This document shows, one piece after another, positions 45,705 through 54,218 of a stretch of 64,000 bases of DNA. Position numbers and translations under genes: made by a program. Source of the stretch: Acidaminococcus sp. (lineage in GTDB: Bacteria; Bacillota; Negativicutes; Acidaminococcales; Acidaminococcaceae); assembly GCA_019416065.1 (NCBI GenBank), contig DXYB01000002.1, positions 1 to 64,000 on the forward strand, read 5' to 3'. The notes beneath the pieces are model-generated. The model had not been told where the DNA came from, made no database searches, and worked only from the letters and a program-made list of their open reading frames with translations. Numbering within the stretch: the stretch's first letter is position 1; each line of letters opens with the position of its first letter.

Positions 45705-46604
45705 ATGACACTCACACAGCTACACTATTTTATAGCAATCCACAAAGCAGGAAGTATACGGCGAGCTGCATCTATTCTTCATGTTTCTCAGTCCACCATT
45801 TCCGTTGCCATCCAAAATTTGGAAAAGGAACTGTGTGTTACTTTGTTTGACAGGCGTCCCCACCATCTAGCTTTGACCCCTGCCGGTATGGCGCTGTACA
45901 TTCATGCAACAGAAATTTTAGAACTTGTAGAAAAGACCCGTAATGAAATGAAACAATTTGCTGCAGATAACCATCTGCTCCGTTTTGGGATGACGCCTGT
46001 ACTCTCTTTATCTTTCTGGGCGGAAATCTTTCTCTTTTTCCAAGAAAACTATTCCCATTATTCATTACAGCCTGTAACACAAACCCGGTCGGTCTTAAAA
46101 GATATGCTCATGAACAACACACTTGATATGGCCATTTTGCCCGTCCATGAAGAATATCCCCTTCCCATAGGGCTAGACGGTCAGGCTCTATTAGTGGATG
46201 ACGCCCGAATGGCAGTTATATCCATTCATCATCCATTGGCACAGAAAAAATCTACTTCACTGGAAGAATTGTCTCAATATACCCTATTAGGATATGAAAA
46301 TAGCACCACATTGAACCAACGACTGGCAAAGAAATTTGCTTCTATTGGAAAAAAGCTCGTCTATAAACAGCTTTGTCCCCAAATTTCCACCCTGATTTCC
46401 CTTCTCCGCAAAAATATTGGGGTTGCGTTCCTGGATCAGCGCGTGATTAGGAGTTTCAAAGATTTAACCGCCATTCCTATCGCTGATATGGATGTACCCA
46501 CGTTGTACCTTGTTTGGCGCAAAGCATCCACAGGATTTCATATGCCCAAATCTTTACCGGAAAAACTCAAGGATTTCTTCCAAAGCCTAAAAGAAGGACA
46601 ATAA
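45705..46604 (+). CDS. LysR-family regulator
   Basis: This 299-residue protein has the N-terminal helix-turn-helix (TLTQLHYFIAIHKAGSIRRAA, LHVSQSTISVAIQNLEKELC) and an effector domain from about residue 88. AAAGGAG lies upstream of the ATG. It is divergent from the broken SLH/hydrolase remnant, which may have been its former target. No copy of the 47-base site lies in its promoter region. Confidence 0.9.
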   Translation: MTLTQLHYFIAIHKAGSIRRAASILHVSQSTISVAIQNLEKELCVTLFDRRPHHLALTPAGMALYIHATEILELVEKTRNEMKQFAADNHLLRFGMTPVLSLSFWAEIFLFFQENYSHYSLQPVTQTRSVLKDMLMNNTLDMAILPVHEEYPLPIGLDGQALLVDDARMAVISIHHPLAQKKSTSLEELSQYTLLGYENSTTLNQRLAKKFASIGKKLVYKQLCPQISTLISLLRKNIGVAFLDQRVIRSFKDLTAIPIADMDVPTLYLVWRKASTGFHMPKSLPEKLKDFFQSLKEGQ

Positions 46605-46648
46605 CGGCTATGTGAAAAAAATGGTGTTTTCCATAAAGAACGCTTTTA

Positions 46649-46697
46649 AAACGCACGCGTGTGTTTATTTTTATTGCCTAAACGCATGTGTGCGTTT
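46649..46697. repeat. Two 18-base palindromes, 31 bases apart
   Basis: AAACGCATGTGTGCGTTT at 46680-46697 has perfect seven-base arms. A near copy at 46649-46666 (AAACGCACGCGTGTGTTT) has one mismatch in the arms. Further GCGTTT-type words follow to 46720. They lie between the LysR gene and the hairpin repeats before the AAA ATPase. Confidence 0.6.
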
Positions 46698-46762
46698 ATA
46701 ACGCGTTTTGGATGCGTTTAAGAGGTCACGACGTTTTAAATTCCAGACTTTACTCGCTATAT

Positions 46763-46800
46763 ATTGAAAATTAGTGGTCCAAAGACCTAAAATTTTCAAT
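46763..46800 (+). repeat. 38-base hairpin repeat, first copy
   Basis: ATTGAAAATT pairs with AATTTTCAAT, with inner GGTC/GACC around CAAA. It is nearly identical to 46836-46873 and is likewise preceded by a TATA-type box. Confidence 0.75.
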
Positions 46801-46826
46801 GTTATCTCGGCTCCAATGTTTTTTTA

Positions 46827-46835
46827 TGGTATAAT
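46827..46835 (+). promoter_or_regulatory. Extended -10 promoter of the AAA ATPase gene
   Basis: TGGTATAAT, a TGn-extended perfect -10 box, ends where the second hairpin repeat begins. The transcript would start inside the hairpin's first arm. Confidence 0.6.
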
Positions 46836-46873
46836 ATTGAAAATTAAGGGTCTAAAGACCTAAAATTTTCAAT
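46836..46873 (+). repeat. 38-base hairpin repeat, second copy, abutting the ribosome site
   Basis: It has the same arms as the first copy, 73 bases downstream. Its last base is followed directly by GGAGGGG and the start codon of the ATPase, so it could act as a DNA operator or affect translation. Confidence 0.75.
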
Positions 46874-46882
46874 GGAGGGGCT

Positions 46883-48142
46883 ATGGAGATCCAACGCGAT
46901 GTATACCTACAAAAACTGATCCGCCGCATGCACAACCGTATGATCAAAGTGATCACAGGAATCCGGCGTGCGGGAAAATCCTACCTTTTATTTCATATTT
47001 TCAAGCGCTACCTGCTCTCTCAGCACATCCCGGAAGACCATATCATCAGCATGGAATTTGATGTATGGAAAAACAGGAGCTATCGCGACCCGGACAATTT
47101 TATGAAATTTTTGGACGAGCAAATACAGGACGATGCGCAGAACTACTATATCCTACTGGATGAAGTACAAATGCTGGATCACTTTGAAGAAGTATTAAAT
47201 TCCCTGCTGCACGATGACCGCTTGGATGTCTATGTCACAGGCAGCAATTCCAAATTTCTTTCTCAGGATGTGCTGACAGAATTCCGAGGGCGGGGAGACG
47301 AAGTCCATGTATTTCCTCTTTCTTTTCGTGAATATCTATCTGTGTATGAAGGGGACACCTACCATGGATGGGCAGACTATGTTCATTACGGGGGCCTTCC
47401 GTTAACGGCCACCATGCAGCGAGAAGAGCAAAAGATTCACTACCTGACCAATTTATTCCAGGAAACCTATCTCAAGGATATCCAGGAGCGGAACCAATTG
47501 GAAAAAGAACAGGAGCTGGATGACTTGATCACGATCCTGGCATCCTCTATTGGCTCTTTGACCAACCCCTCGAAAATTCACGCCACATTTCGCACCAAAT
47601 TGCATTCTTCTCTCAGCTTGAACACCATCCAACGCTATATTGGGTATCTGGAAGAAGCCTTTTTGATCTGTGCCGCCCGACGCTATGACGTCAAAGGCAG
47701 AAAATACATTGATACCCCGCTAAAATATTACTTTGAGGATGTGGGGCTGCGCAACGCCAGAATTTCTTTCCGCCAGGTGGAAGAAACCCACCTTATGGAA
47801 AATATCCTTTTCAACGAATTGCGTATCCGGGATTATTTGGTGGATGTGGGCATGGTGTCCACCCGCATGGAAGATACGGAAAGCAAGAAACGCCTTCGCA
47901 AGCAGCTGGAAATAGACTTTGTAGCAAACCAGGGCAGCAAACGGTATTATATTCAAAGCGCCTATGCCCTGCCCACTGAGGAAAAGCTCTTACAGGAAAA
48001 AGCCTCTTTACTGACGTTACAGGACGCTTTCAAAAAGATCATTATCGTAAAAGACGTGATCAAGCCCCACCATGATGAAAATGGCATTTTGTTCCTGGGA
48101 CTCTTTGATTTTCTTTTGCACCCGGACAGCTTGGATTGGTAA
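46883..48142 (+). CDS. AAA ATPase with DUF4143 domain
   Basis: This 419-residue protein is of the archaeal-type AAA_14/DUF4143 family. Walker A is GIRRAGKSYLL (about residue 26-36), Walker B ILLDEVQML, sensor TGSNSKFL, and the C-terminal DUF4143 part has a restriction-endonuclease-like core (LEIDFVANQGSKRYYIQSAYAL, with E/D...K-type residues). The biological role of the family is unknown; genes of this type are often present in several copies and spread among unrelated genomes. Two hairpin repeats and a promoter lie directly upstream and a strong terminator downstream, so it is a self-contained cassette. Confidence 0.9.
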   Translation: MEIQRDVYLQKLIRRMHNRMIKVITGIRRAGKSYLLFHIFKRYLLSQHIPEDHIISMEFDVWKNRSYRDPDNFMKFLDEQIQDDAQNYYILLDEVQMLDHFEEVLNSLLHDDRLDVYVTGSNSKFLSQDVLTEFRGRGDEVHVFPLSFREYLSVYEGDTYHGWADYVHYGGLPLTATMQREEQKIHYLTNLFQETYLKDIQERNQLEKEQELDDLITILASSIGSLTNPSKIHATFRTKLHSSLSLNTIQRYIGYLEEAFLICAARRYDVKGRKYIDTPLKYYFEDVGLRNARISFRQVEETHLMENILFNELRIRDYLVDVGMVSTRMEDTESKKRLRKQLEIDFVANQGSKRYYIQSAYALPTEEKLLQEKASLLTLQDAFKKIIIVKDVIKPHHDENGILFLGLFDFLLHPDSLDW

Positions 48143-48187
48143 AAAAGTAGGAGAGCGGGAAATTTTCTTCCTGCTCTCCTACTTTTT
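48141..48187. terminator. Bidirectional terminator
   Basis: AAAAAGTAGGAGAGC pairs with GCTCTCCTACTTTTT (inner GGAA/TTCC) between convergent genes. Confidence 0.9.
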
Positions 48188-48213
48188 ACGAGTGGCGTGC
48201 CGCCACTTTGCTG

Positions 48214-49104
48214 CTATTTATTTTTTTCTGCTTCTGCCAGCAGGGGATCCACAATCTGTTCCCACTTGGTGGGTGCAGCATCCACGAATTTCTTGGCAAA
48301 GTCAAAGGGTACCAGCATTTCATGGACTTTTTTGGCCGCCAGGGTCATGGTAGGTTCTATGCCCACGTCCTTTAACAATTCAGCAGAGCCTTCCAGCTCA
48401 TGGCCTCTGCGTTTGGCATGGACACCGGTCCCGGTCACCAGACGATTCAAATGGCTGACAAAGGGCGTGCCATCCAGGCTCTTGCCCAGGGAGGCCACTA
48501 CGTCATCTGCCACGCCATAGGCATGGGAACCTTCCAGCATTTCAATCATCAGGCTGGCGATGCCTTTCATAAACACGCTGCGCATAAGTTTAATGGCGCT
48601 GGCGGCACCGGCACGGTCACCGGCGAGCGTAATATCCATATGATAGGGAGTCATGGTGTCTTTAAACAAGGCGGCCCCGTTTCCGCTAGCGGTAATGGGC
48701 ACCTGATGTTTTTTCTTTGGCAGGCTGCCCAGCATGGCCGCATCCACAAAGTTCACACCAGTATCTTTTACCGCATTCCAAATGGCTTCTTTGATGCCAG
48801 GAGTGGAAGCGCTTACATCCACATACAACTGCCCTTTCCGCAAGCTGCCTTTAATCTCGTCGCATACGCCCATGGTAAAGGTGGAAGGCACTGCCGCAAA
48901 AATCACGTCCGCCCATTCCGCAATGTCTTTGGAAGTGGGAAGTAGTTCCACATGGGCTTCTTCCGCCCGCTTATGCACCAATTTGCCCATGGTGGCATCA
49001 TCCTGCAAGGCGTCATGGGCCTTAATCCCGTGAATTCCTTCTCCGTACAACCCACTGGCAATGTTGTATGCCGCTTCCCCAAATCCAATAAACCCGATAT
49101 GCAT
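48214..49104 (-). CDS. NAD(P)-dependent 3-hydroxyacid dehydrogenase-like protein with DUF1932
   Basis: This 296-residue protein has an N-terminal Rossmann fold (HIGFIGFGEAAYNIASGL), the 6-phosphogluconate/3-hydroxyisobutyrate dehydrogenase pattern (YVDVSASTPGIKE, substrate loop, catalytic lysine in AAASAIKLMRSVFMKG) and a C-terminal DUF1932-type helical domain. It would oxidise a 2- or 3-hydroxyacid. AAAGGAGG precedes the ATG. It is divergent from a LysR gene, and the space between them holds copy D of the composite site, so it is likely a target of that regulator. Confidence 0.87.
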   Translation of the reverse strand: MHIGFIGFGEAAYNIASGLYGEGIHGIKAHDALQDDATMGKLVHKRAEEAHVELLPTSKDIAEWADVIFAAVPSTFTMGVCDEIKGSLRKGQLYVDVSASTPGIKEAIWNAVKDTGVNFVDAAMLGSLPKKKHQVPITASGNGAALFKDTMTPYHMDITLAGDRAGAASAIKLMRSVFMKGIASLMIEMLEGSHAYGVADDVVASLGKSLDGTPFVSHLNRLVTGTGVHAKRRGHELEGSAELLKDVGIEPTMTLAAKKVHEMLVPFDFAKKFVDAAPTKWEQIVDPLLAEAEKNK

Positions 49105-49193
49105 GGTTATCCTCCTTTACCTGCTCCGCAAATCGTTTTTCCGTGTAATGGTCTTCTTTTTTCTTTCTGACAACAGAATAACAGCTTGCGTCC

Positions 49194-49240
49194 ACAAAGT
49201 AAAACAGATATAATTTCGTTAGATAACAAAATTATTTTGT
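49194..49240 (-). promoter_or_regulatory. 47-base composite LysR-type site, copy D
   Basis: ACAAAGTAAAACAG, 18 bases, ACAAA-n5-TTTGT with the 32-base offset. It lies between the dehydrogenase gene (minus) and the LysR gene (plus); the dyad ends 15 bases before the LysR start, which suggests autoregulation. Confidence 0.8.
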
Positions 49241-49255
49241 ATAGGAGGGGATTTT

Positions 49256-50236
49256 ATGGAACTGGAAAGTTTAGGCTATTTTAAGGAGCTGACCCGGGAT
49301 CTGAACATGACCCAGACGGCCAAACGGTTATTTCTGTCCCAACAGACGTTGTCCAACCATATTGCCCGGCTGGAAAAATGGTGCGGCACGCCGCTTTTTT
49401 ACCGGAAACCGCGGCTGAGCCTGACCAGTGCCGGACTATCCCTGCTGGATTTTACCAACCGGGTACTCAATGAAGAAGAAAGCTTTCGGGGCGTTCTCAG
49501 TGATATCCGGGACGAATCCCGGGGCATTATTCGGTTTGGAGCCAGCTTTGTCCGCTATAACGCCACCTTACCGGCGATTTTACCGAAATTCACGCAAAAA
49601 TATCCCCATGTTTCCTTTAAGTTAACGGATGATGCCTCCGCCCGTCTGATGCAGCAGCTGCTGGCCGGGGAATTAGATGTAGCCCTGACAGTGCAAAGTG
49701 AAAACCTGCCAGGGCTCATTAACGAACCTATGTTACCCAACCAGTTGTATTTGTGCGTGTCCGACCGGCTGCTCCAACAGTATTATGGCAACCAGGCAGA
49801 AATGATCAAACTGCGTTCCCGCAAAGGGGCTCACCTGGCGGATTTTGCCAAGCTCCCTTTTTTGATTATTACGCCCCCCAACCATCTGGGGACCATTTTA
49901 GCCAACTGTTTTGACGAAGCTGGCTACCTGCCTCGGATCTATTTGCAGATGGATCACCTGCGTCTGAGTGAAACTTTGGCCTCCAGAGCACTGTGTGCCT
50001 CGTTTACCACCACGTCGCCGCTTAATACCAACCGCAACCAGATGGCCCGGGACGTAAATATTTTCCCGTTATTGTACAAGGATAAGCCAGTATTTCATAC
50101 GCTCTATCTGGCCTATTACGAAAAGCGCTACCATCCCAAATACGTATTGGATTTCATCCAGCTCATCAAGGACTACTTCAACCGGGCGGAAAATACAGAT
50201 CTGACGTATATCAATGAAGCGGGGAATGAAGAGTAA
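49256..50236 (+). CDS. LysR-family regulator, candidate regulator of the four-site regulon
   Basis: This 326-residue protein has a winged helix-turn-helix at the start (GYFKELTRDLNMTQTAKRLF, LSQQTLSNHIARLEKWCG) and an effector-binding domain from about residue 90. AGGAGGGG precedes the ATG. Copy D of the 47-base site lies directly upstream, and the other three copies lie in front of carboxylate transport and hydrolase genes 5-15 kb away. This makes it the best candidate to bind all four; binding is inferred. Its end is 11 bases from the convergent rpoN stop. Confidence 0.9.
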   Translation: MELESLGYFKELTRDLNMTQTAKRLFLSQQTLSNHIARLEKWCGTPLFYRKPRLSLTSAGLSLLDFTNRVLNEEESFRGVLSDIRDESRGIIRFGASFVRYNATLPAILPKFTQKYPHVSFKLTDDASARLMQQLLAGELDVALTVQSENLPGLINEPMLPNQLYLCVSDRLLQQYYGNQAEMIKLRSRKGAHLADFAKLPFLIITPPNHLGTILANCFDEAGYLPRIYLQMDHLRLSETLASRALCASFTTTSPLNTNRNQMARDVNIFPLLYKDKPVFHTLYLAYYEKRYHPKYVLDFIQLIKDYFNRAENTDLTYINEAGNEE

Positions 50237-50247
50237 GTATTCCGTCC

Positions 50248-51585
50248 CTACTTCCACTGTTTCCTGGCGCTTTTGCCGCCGATACCCATTTTGGTTCGGT
50301 ATTTATTCACGGTGCGCCGGGCCACCCGGATCCCCTGCCGGGAAAGGGCTTCGCAAATTCCCTGATCGCTGAGGGGATGGGTTTTATCTTCGGCCGCAAT
50401 CACATTCCGGATGCTCTCCATGAGCTTTTCGTCCGTGAGTGCCACGTCCTGGTCTTTGGTCACATCCCCTACCAGGAAACTCCCAGCAGGAAAGCTGCCC
50501 CACCGGCAGGCGATAAATTTATGCTGCAAGGCCCGGCTGACGGTAGAGATGGCAAAGCCTGTTTCTTCTGCCAGGTCTGCCAATTTTAACGGCTGCCGGT
50601 AGCCCGGACCCATACGGAAAAAGGTTTCTTGATGGGTGACAAGCGCCTGGAATACCGTAAGCAGCGTCCGGTTCCGTTCCTTGAGCAACCCTTCCAGTTC
50701 TTTAGCCTTACTGAACTGTTCTTTTAAATAGGCTTTCACCTGGGCATTATTCTGCTGTTTCCCCCAGTTTAGATATTCCTGGTTCAGGGTGAACTTCCCG
50801 CCCCAGGTATCGTACACCGTCACTTGCAGTCCATCCTGTCCCGTTTCCACCCGCACGTCCTCCCGGGCATAGGCAATAGGCCCTTCCTGGGCAAAACTGG
50901 CACCAGGTTTGGGATTGAGGCCGCAGATTCGTTTTTTAGCCGCAAGGATGGCTTCTTTTGTAGTATGAAATTGCCGTGCTAGCTGGGGAATCTGATTTTG
51001 TCCCAAGGCTTCTAGGCCTTCCTGCACAATGTGTTGTGCCAAGGTGGTATCCCCTTCCTGGCGCACAAGCTGCAACTGGAGACACTCCGAAAGATTCCGG
51101 GCCCCTACCCCAGCAGGATCCATTTGCTGGATCTTTTGCAGGGCTGTAAGCACTTCGACTTCCGGCACTGCAAATGCCTGGGCCGTGTCCGCCAGATTTT
51201 CCTTCCAATAGCCGTTCCCATCTAACGTACCCGCAATGTACCGGGCGATCTCTGCTTGCTTAGGTGGCAATTTTAAAAAACTGATCTGGCCGTTGATGAC
51301 ATCCTGCAAGGTCTGGGTAGTCTTTTTCAAATTGCTGGCCGGATCCGGCAGCGGTTCATCATCTTTGGAACGGAGACTGCGCTTGGCATATTGCCTGGCA
51401 TCACTTTCCTGCCAGGCTGGCGCCACATCCTCCGGTCCAAAGTCCAAAAGAGGATTGGCTTCCACGGCTTGTTGGAGAAAAGCTTCCACCTCCAGGGCAT
51501 TCATCTGCAAAAGCTGCATCTGCTGTACCAGATGTACCGTGAGCTGTTGCTTGAGTTGAGGGGCCAGTGTCAATTTATTTTGCAT
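50248..51585 (-). CDS. rpoN: RNA polymerase sigma-54 factor
   Basis: This 445-residue protein has the glutamine- and leucine-rich region I (LTVHLVQQMQLLQM), the core-binding domain with MDPAGVGARNLSECLQLQL, the helix-turn-helix LADLAEETGFAISTVSRAL and the RpoN box ARRTVNKYRTKMGI that reads the -24 element. The length is typical. A remnant of a sigma-54 activator gene lies 5 kb away. No strong -24/-12 promoter was found in the window. Confidence 0.96.
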   Translation of the reverse strand: MQNKLTLAPQLKQQLTVHLVQQMQLLQMNALEVEAFLQQAVEANPLLDFGPEDVAPAWQESDARQYAKRSLRSKDDEPLPDPASNLKKTTQTLQDVINGQISFLKLPPKQAEIARYIAGTLDGNGYWKENLADTAQAFAVPEVEVLTALQKIQQMDPAGVGARNLSECLQLQLVRQEGDTTLAQHIVQEGLEALGQNQIPQLARQFHTTKEAILAAKKRICGLNPKPGASFAQEGPIAYAREDVRVETGQDGLQVTVYDTWGGKFTLNQEYLNWGKQQNNAQVKAYLKEQFSKAKELEGLLKERNRTLLTVFQALVTHQETFFRMGPGYRQPLKLADLAEETGFAISTVSRALQHKFIACRWGSFPAGSFLVGDVTKDQDVALTDEKLMESIRNVIAAEDKTHPLSDQGICEALSRQGIRVARRTVNKYRTKMGIGGKSARKQWK

Positions 51586-51621
51586 AGGAGAGCCTTCTTT
51601 CGTGCATACCAGGGAATATGC

Positions 51622-52983
51622 TCAGCCCTCTGCTGCATACAACCTCTCGTATTTTCGCACCAGTAGGGCCCAATATCCCACAAGGATAAGTAAAATCAGG
51701 ATCCATGATAAGGGATATGATAAGTATACCATTTCTACGCCGCATTTTGGTATATCCAAAAAGCCGATCCACAAAAGACGAAAGGCACAGGTCCCTAACA
51801 AATTGATCAACATGGGAGCCCAGGTAATCCCAAAGCCCCGGATGCTGCCGATGAGTACATCGGCACAACCAAAGATGATATACCAGCGCCCTACCCAGCG
51901 CAACCGGTTGGCTCCTTCTGCCACCACCGCTGCATTCCCATTAAAAAGCTGGATCAGGTCGGGCGCAAAAAATTCCATGCAAAACCACTCTCCTATGCCT
52001 AGTACAACGGTCATGCCAAGACAAGTTTTGGCTACTCGTTTTACCCGCTGCCACTTTCCCGCGCCTAGATTCTGGCTGATGAAGGTCATGCTGGCTTGAT
52101 GGAAAGAATTCATGGCAATATAGAGAAAGTTTTCCACGTTAGCCCCGGCGCTGTTAGCCGCTACGGTCACAGAACCAAATGCATTCAGGGCTCCCTGGAT
52201 CACCACATTGGAAAGGCTAAACAAGCAAGCCTGAAGCCCAGCCGGCACGCCGATTCGTGCCATTTCCTGCAGCGCCGGCCAATCTACAATAAGGCGTTTC
52301 CAATGATATTGCCAAAGGCCTTGTTCCCGGGACAGGCAGCCCAGCACCAATACAGCGGACAAAAGCTGACTGATGACGGTGGCAATGCCAACACCTGCTA
52401 CATCCCACCGGAGCACAACCACCGTGTACAAATTTAAGAGCAAATTGCACAGGCCACTGATCAAAAGAAAAACAAGGGGCCGCCGGGTATCCCCGATGGC
52501 CCGCAATACCGCCGTTCCATAATTATAGAGCATCACAAAGGGTGTTCCCAAAAAATAAATCCGCAAATAAAGCAGCGTTTTGGCATAAATGTCCGTGGGC
52601 GTAGCCATTTGCTGCAAAATCCAGGGAGCTGCTGCAACGCCAATAGCCCCTGCAATCACGCCGCCAAAAAGGCCCACAGTCACAGCCGTATGCAAAATGG
52701 CACTAATGGTTTTTCCTTTTTCACCAGCCCCAACGGCATGGGCCACCAGTACATTGACACCCACGCCCAGACCGATCAGCAAATTGGTAAAAAGATACAC
52801 GGTGGCAGAAGTGCTGCCTACGGCTGCCAGGCTGTCAAAGCCGGCAAATTGTCCCACTACAACCACATCTGCCGCATTAAACAGCATCTGCAGCAGATTG
52901 GTTACCATGAGGGGCAGACTAAACCAGAGGATTTTTCCCAAAAGAGGGCCGCTGGTCATGGTCATGCTGGAACGAGATGTCAT
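51622..52983 (-). CDS. MATE-family efflux transporter, second copy
   Basis: This 453-residue protein has 12 membrane segments and the DinF/NorM pattern: FSLPLMVTNLLQMLFNAADVVVVGQF, then the second-half equivalents VPAGLQACLFSLSNVVIQGALNAFG and FISQNLGAGK. Its start overlaps the last codons of the TPR gene in ATGA, so translation is coupled to the second reading frame of that gene. It is about as long as the 19232 copy but clearly divergent from it. Confidence 0.93.
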   Translation of the reverse strand: MTSRSSMTMTSGPLLGKILWFSLPLMVTNLLQMLFNAADVVVVGQFAGFDSLAAVGSTSATVYLFTNLLIGLGVGVNVLVAHAVGAGEKGKTISAILHTAVTVGLFGGVIAGAIGVAAAPWILQQMATPTDIYAKTLLYLRIYFLGTPFVMLYNYGTAVLRAIGDTRRPLVFLLISGLCNLLLNLYTVVVLRWDVAGVGIATVISQLLSAVLVLGCLSREQGLWQYHWKRLIVDWPALQEMARIGVPAGLQACLFSLSNVVIQGALNAFGSVTVAANSAGANVENFLYIAMNSFHQASMTFISQNLGAGKWQRVKRVAKTCLGMTVVLGIGEWFCMEFFAPDLIQLFNGNAAVVAEGANRLRWVGRWYIIFGCADVLIGSIRGFGITWAPMLINLLGTCAFRLLWIGFLDIPKCGVEMVYLSYPLSWILILLILVGYWALLVRKYERLYAAEG

Positions 52984-53925
52984 GGCACGGCCTCCTTATT
53001 CTTTAAGATGGTCCGCAACTGCCGTAATTCGTCGTGAACGGCTTGCACTTTTTCATTGCGCGTACCAAAAATCCCTGCACAAATTTGTTCCGCTTCAGAA
53101 AGCACCGTATAGGCTTCCTGGATTTTTCCTTCTCCTCGCAGAGCCCAGGCTTCATGTTGCCGGTTTACGGCATAAGCGTGATTTTTTTCCATAAAATTTT
53201 GCAATATATCGAGCGGCCTGCTCATAGAGCTGTGCTGCTCTATGATACTTTTGTTGCTGGTATAACAGCCCGCCCAGGCTGTTTAGCGCTTCCAGGAAGT
53301 GAGGATCTTTTTTCTCCGCCCGTTCCTTGCATACGGCCAGAAACTTATCTACACAAGCGTAAGATTCCAGGGGTCTTCCACAACGCATATAGAGCAGTGC
53401 TAAATTATGGTAGCTGGGCCCTAACGCCTCCCGACGCCCGGAAAGCCGCAAATATTCCACAGCCTTTTCCTGCGTTTCTGCCGCCTTATCCCATTCGCCT
53501 ACTTCCTGGTACGTCTGCGCTAGATTACTATAGAGACTGGCACAAAACGATACATTGACTTGCTTTTGTCTACGGCAAATGGCTAGTGCCTCCTGAAAAA
53601 GAGACACGGCAGCAAAAAGGTCTCCGGTCTGCCGATAGGTGCCCGCCAAGTTATTCAAAAGAGCGGCATATTCCGCTGTATTTTGTCCGGCCTCTTCCCG
53701 GATGGTGCGTCCCACCAGGCGAAACATTTCCACAGATTTTTCGTACTGCTGAAAACTGCGGTAAAATAATCCTAATTCATGGGTCACAGCGGCCCATTCT
53801 TTTTTTGTCCCATTTTCTTTTAGCTGCTGTTGCCAGCCTAATAAAAATCTTTCCATGTCCTTAGGCGTTACCTGCCCCAGCAAGCGATTGCGCTGCAAAT
53901 AAAATTCTTTGAGTAACGGAGTCAT
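52980..53925 (-). pseudogene. TPR protein with a +1 frameshift in an A7 run
   Basis: From ATG 53925 (AAAGGAG upstream) the frame encodes tetratricopeptide repeats, for example AALLNNLAGTYRQTGDLFAA, SLYSNLAQTYQEVGEWDKA and PSYHNLALLYMRCGRPLES. Near 53187 the string GGAAAAAAATCACG holds seven As. With six As the product would continue GKNHAYAVNRQHEAWALRGEGK, another TPR, to the stop at 52980; with seven the frame ends at 53152. The downstream frame is intact and coupled to the MATE gene by ATGA, so the full product of about 315 residues is probably the ancestral or functional form. Sequencing error, phase variation or ribosomal slippage at the A run are all possible. Confidence 0.75.
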
Positions 53926-54218
53926 GCCACTATGCTCCTTTCCGTATCCGTATAGCCCTTACCGGGCGAAATCTTCCACCCTGATTGTACCTTGCTCACG
54001 AAAAAAACACTGTGCGAAAAAGGAGGCTTTTTGTGCCATGGCTCGTATGTTGGAAAAATAAGAGCCGTGGCTTTTCCTGTTTACTAGAAGTAAGAGAGGA
54101 TCGGCACAAAAACAAAGAGAACGGGCACATCATCGCAGCTGCACATCTCCTATAATAAAGCCATAAGGAAACAGAACGCCGCATAGGGCGGCAGCAATCA
54201 TAAGGAGGGTCATTCACC

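Noticed and set aside
46649..46873. CRISPR array
   Set aside because: Only two copies of each repeat, no regular spacers and no cas genes.
54040..54055. Possible sigma-54 promoter before the iron alcohol dehydrogenase
   Set aside because: TGGCTCGTATGTTGGA has GG at the -24 position but GG instead of GC at -12; the match is too weak.
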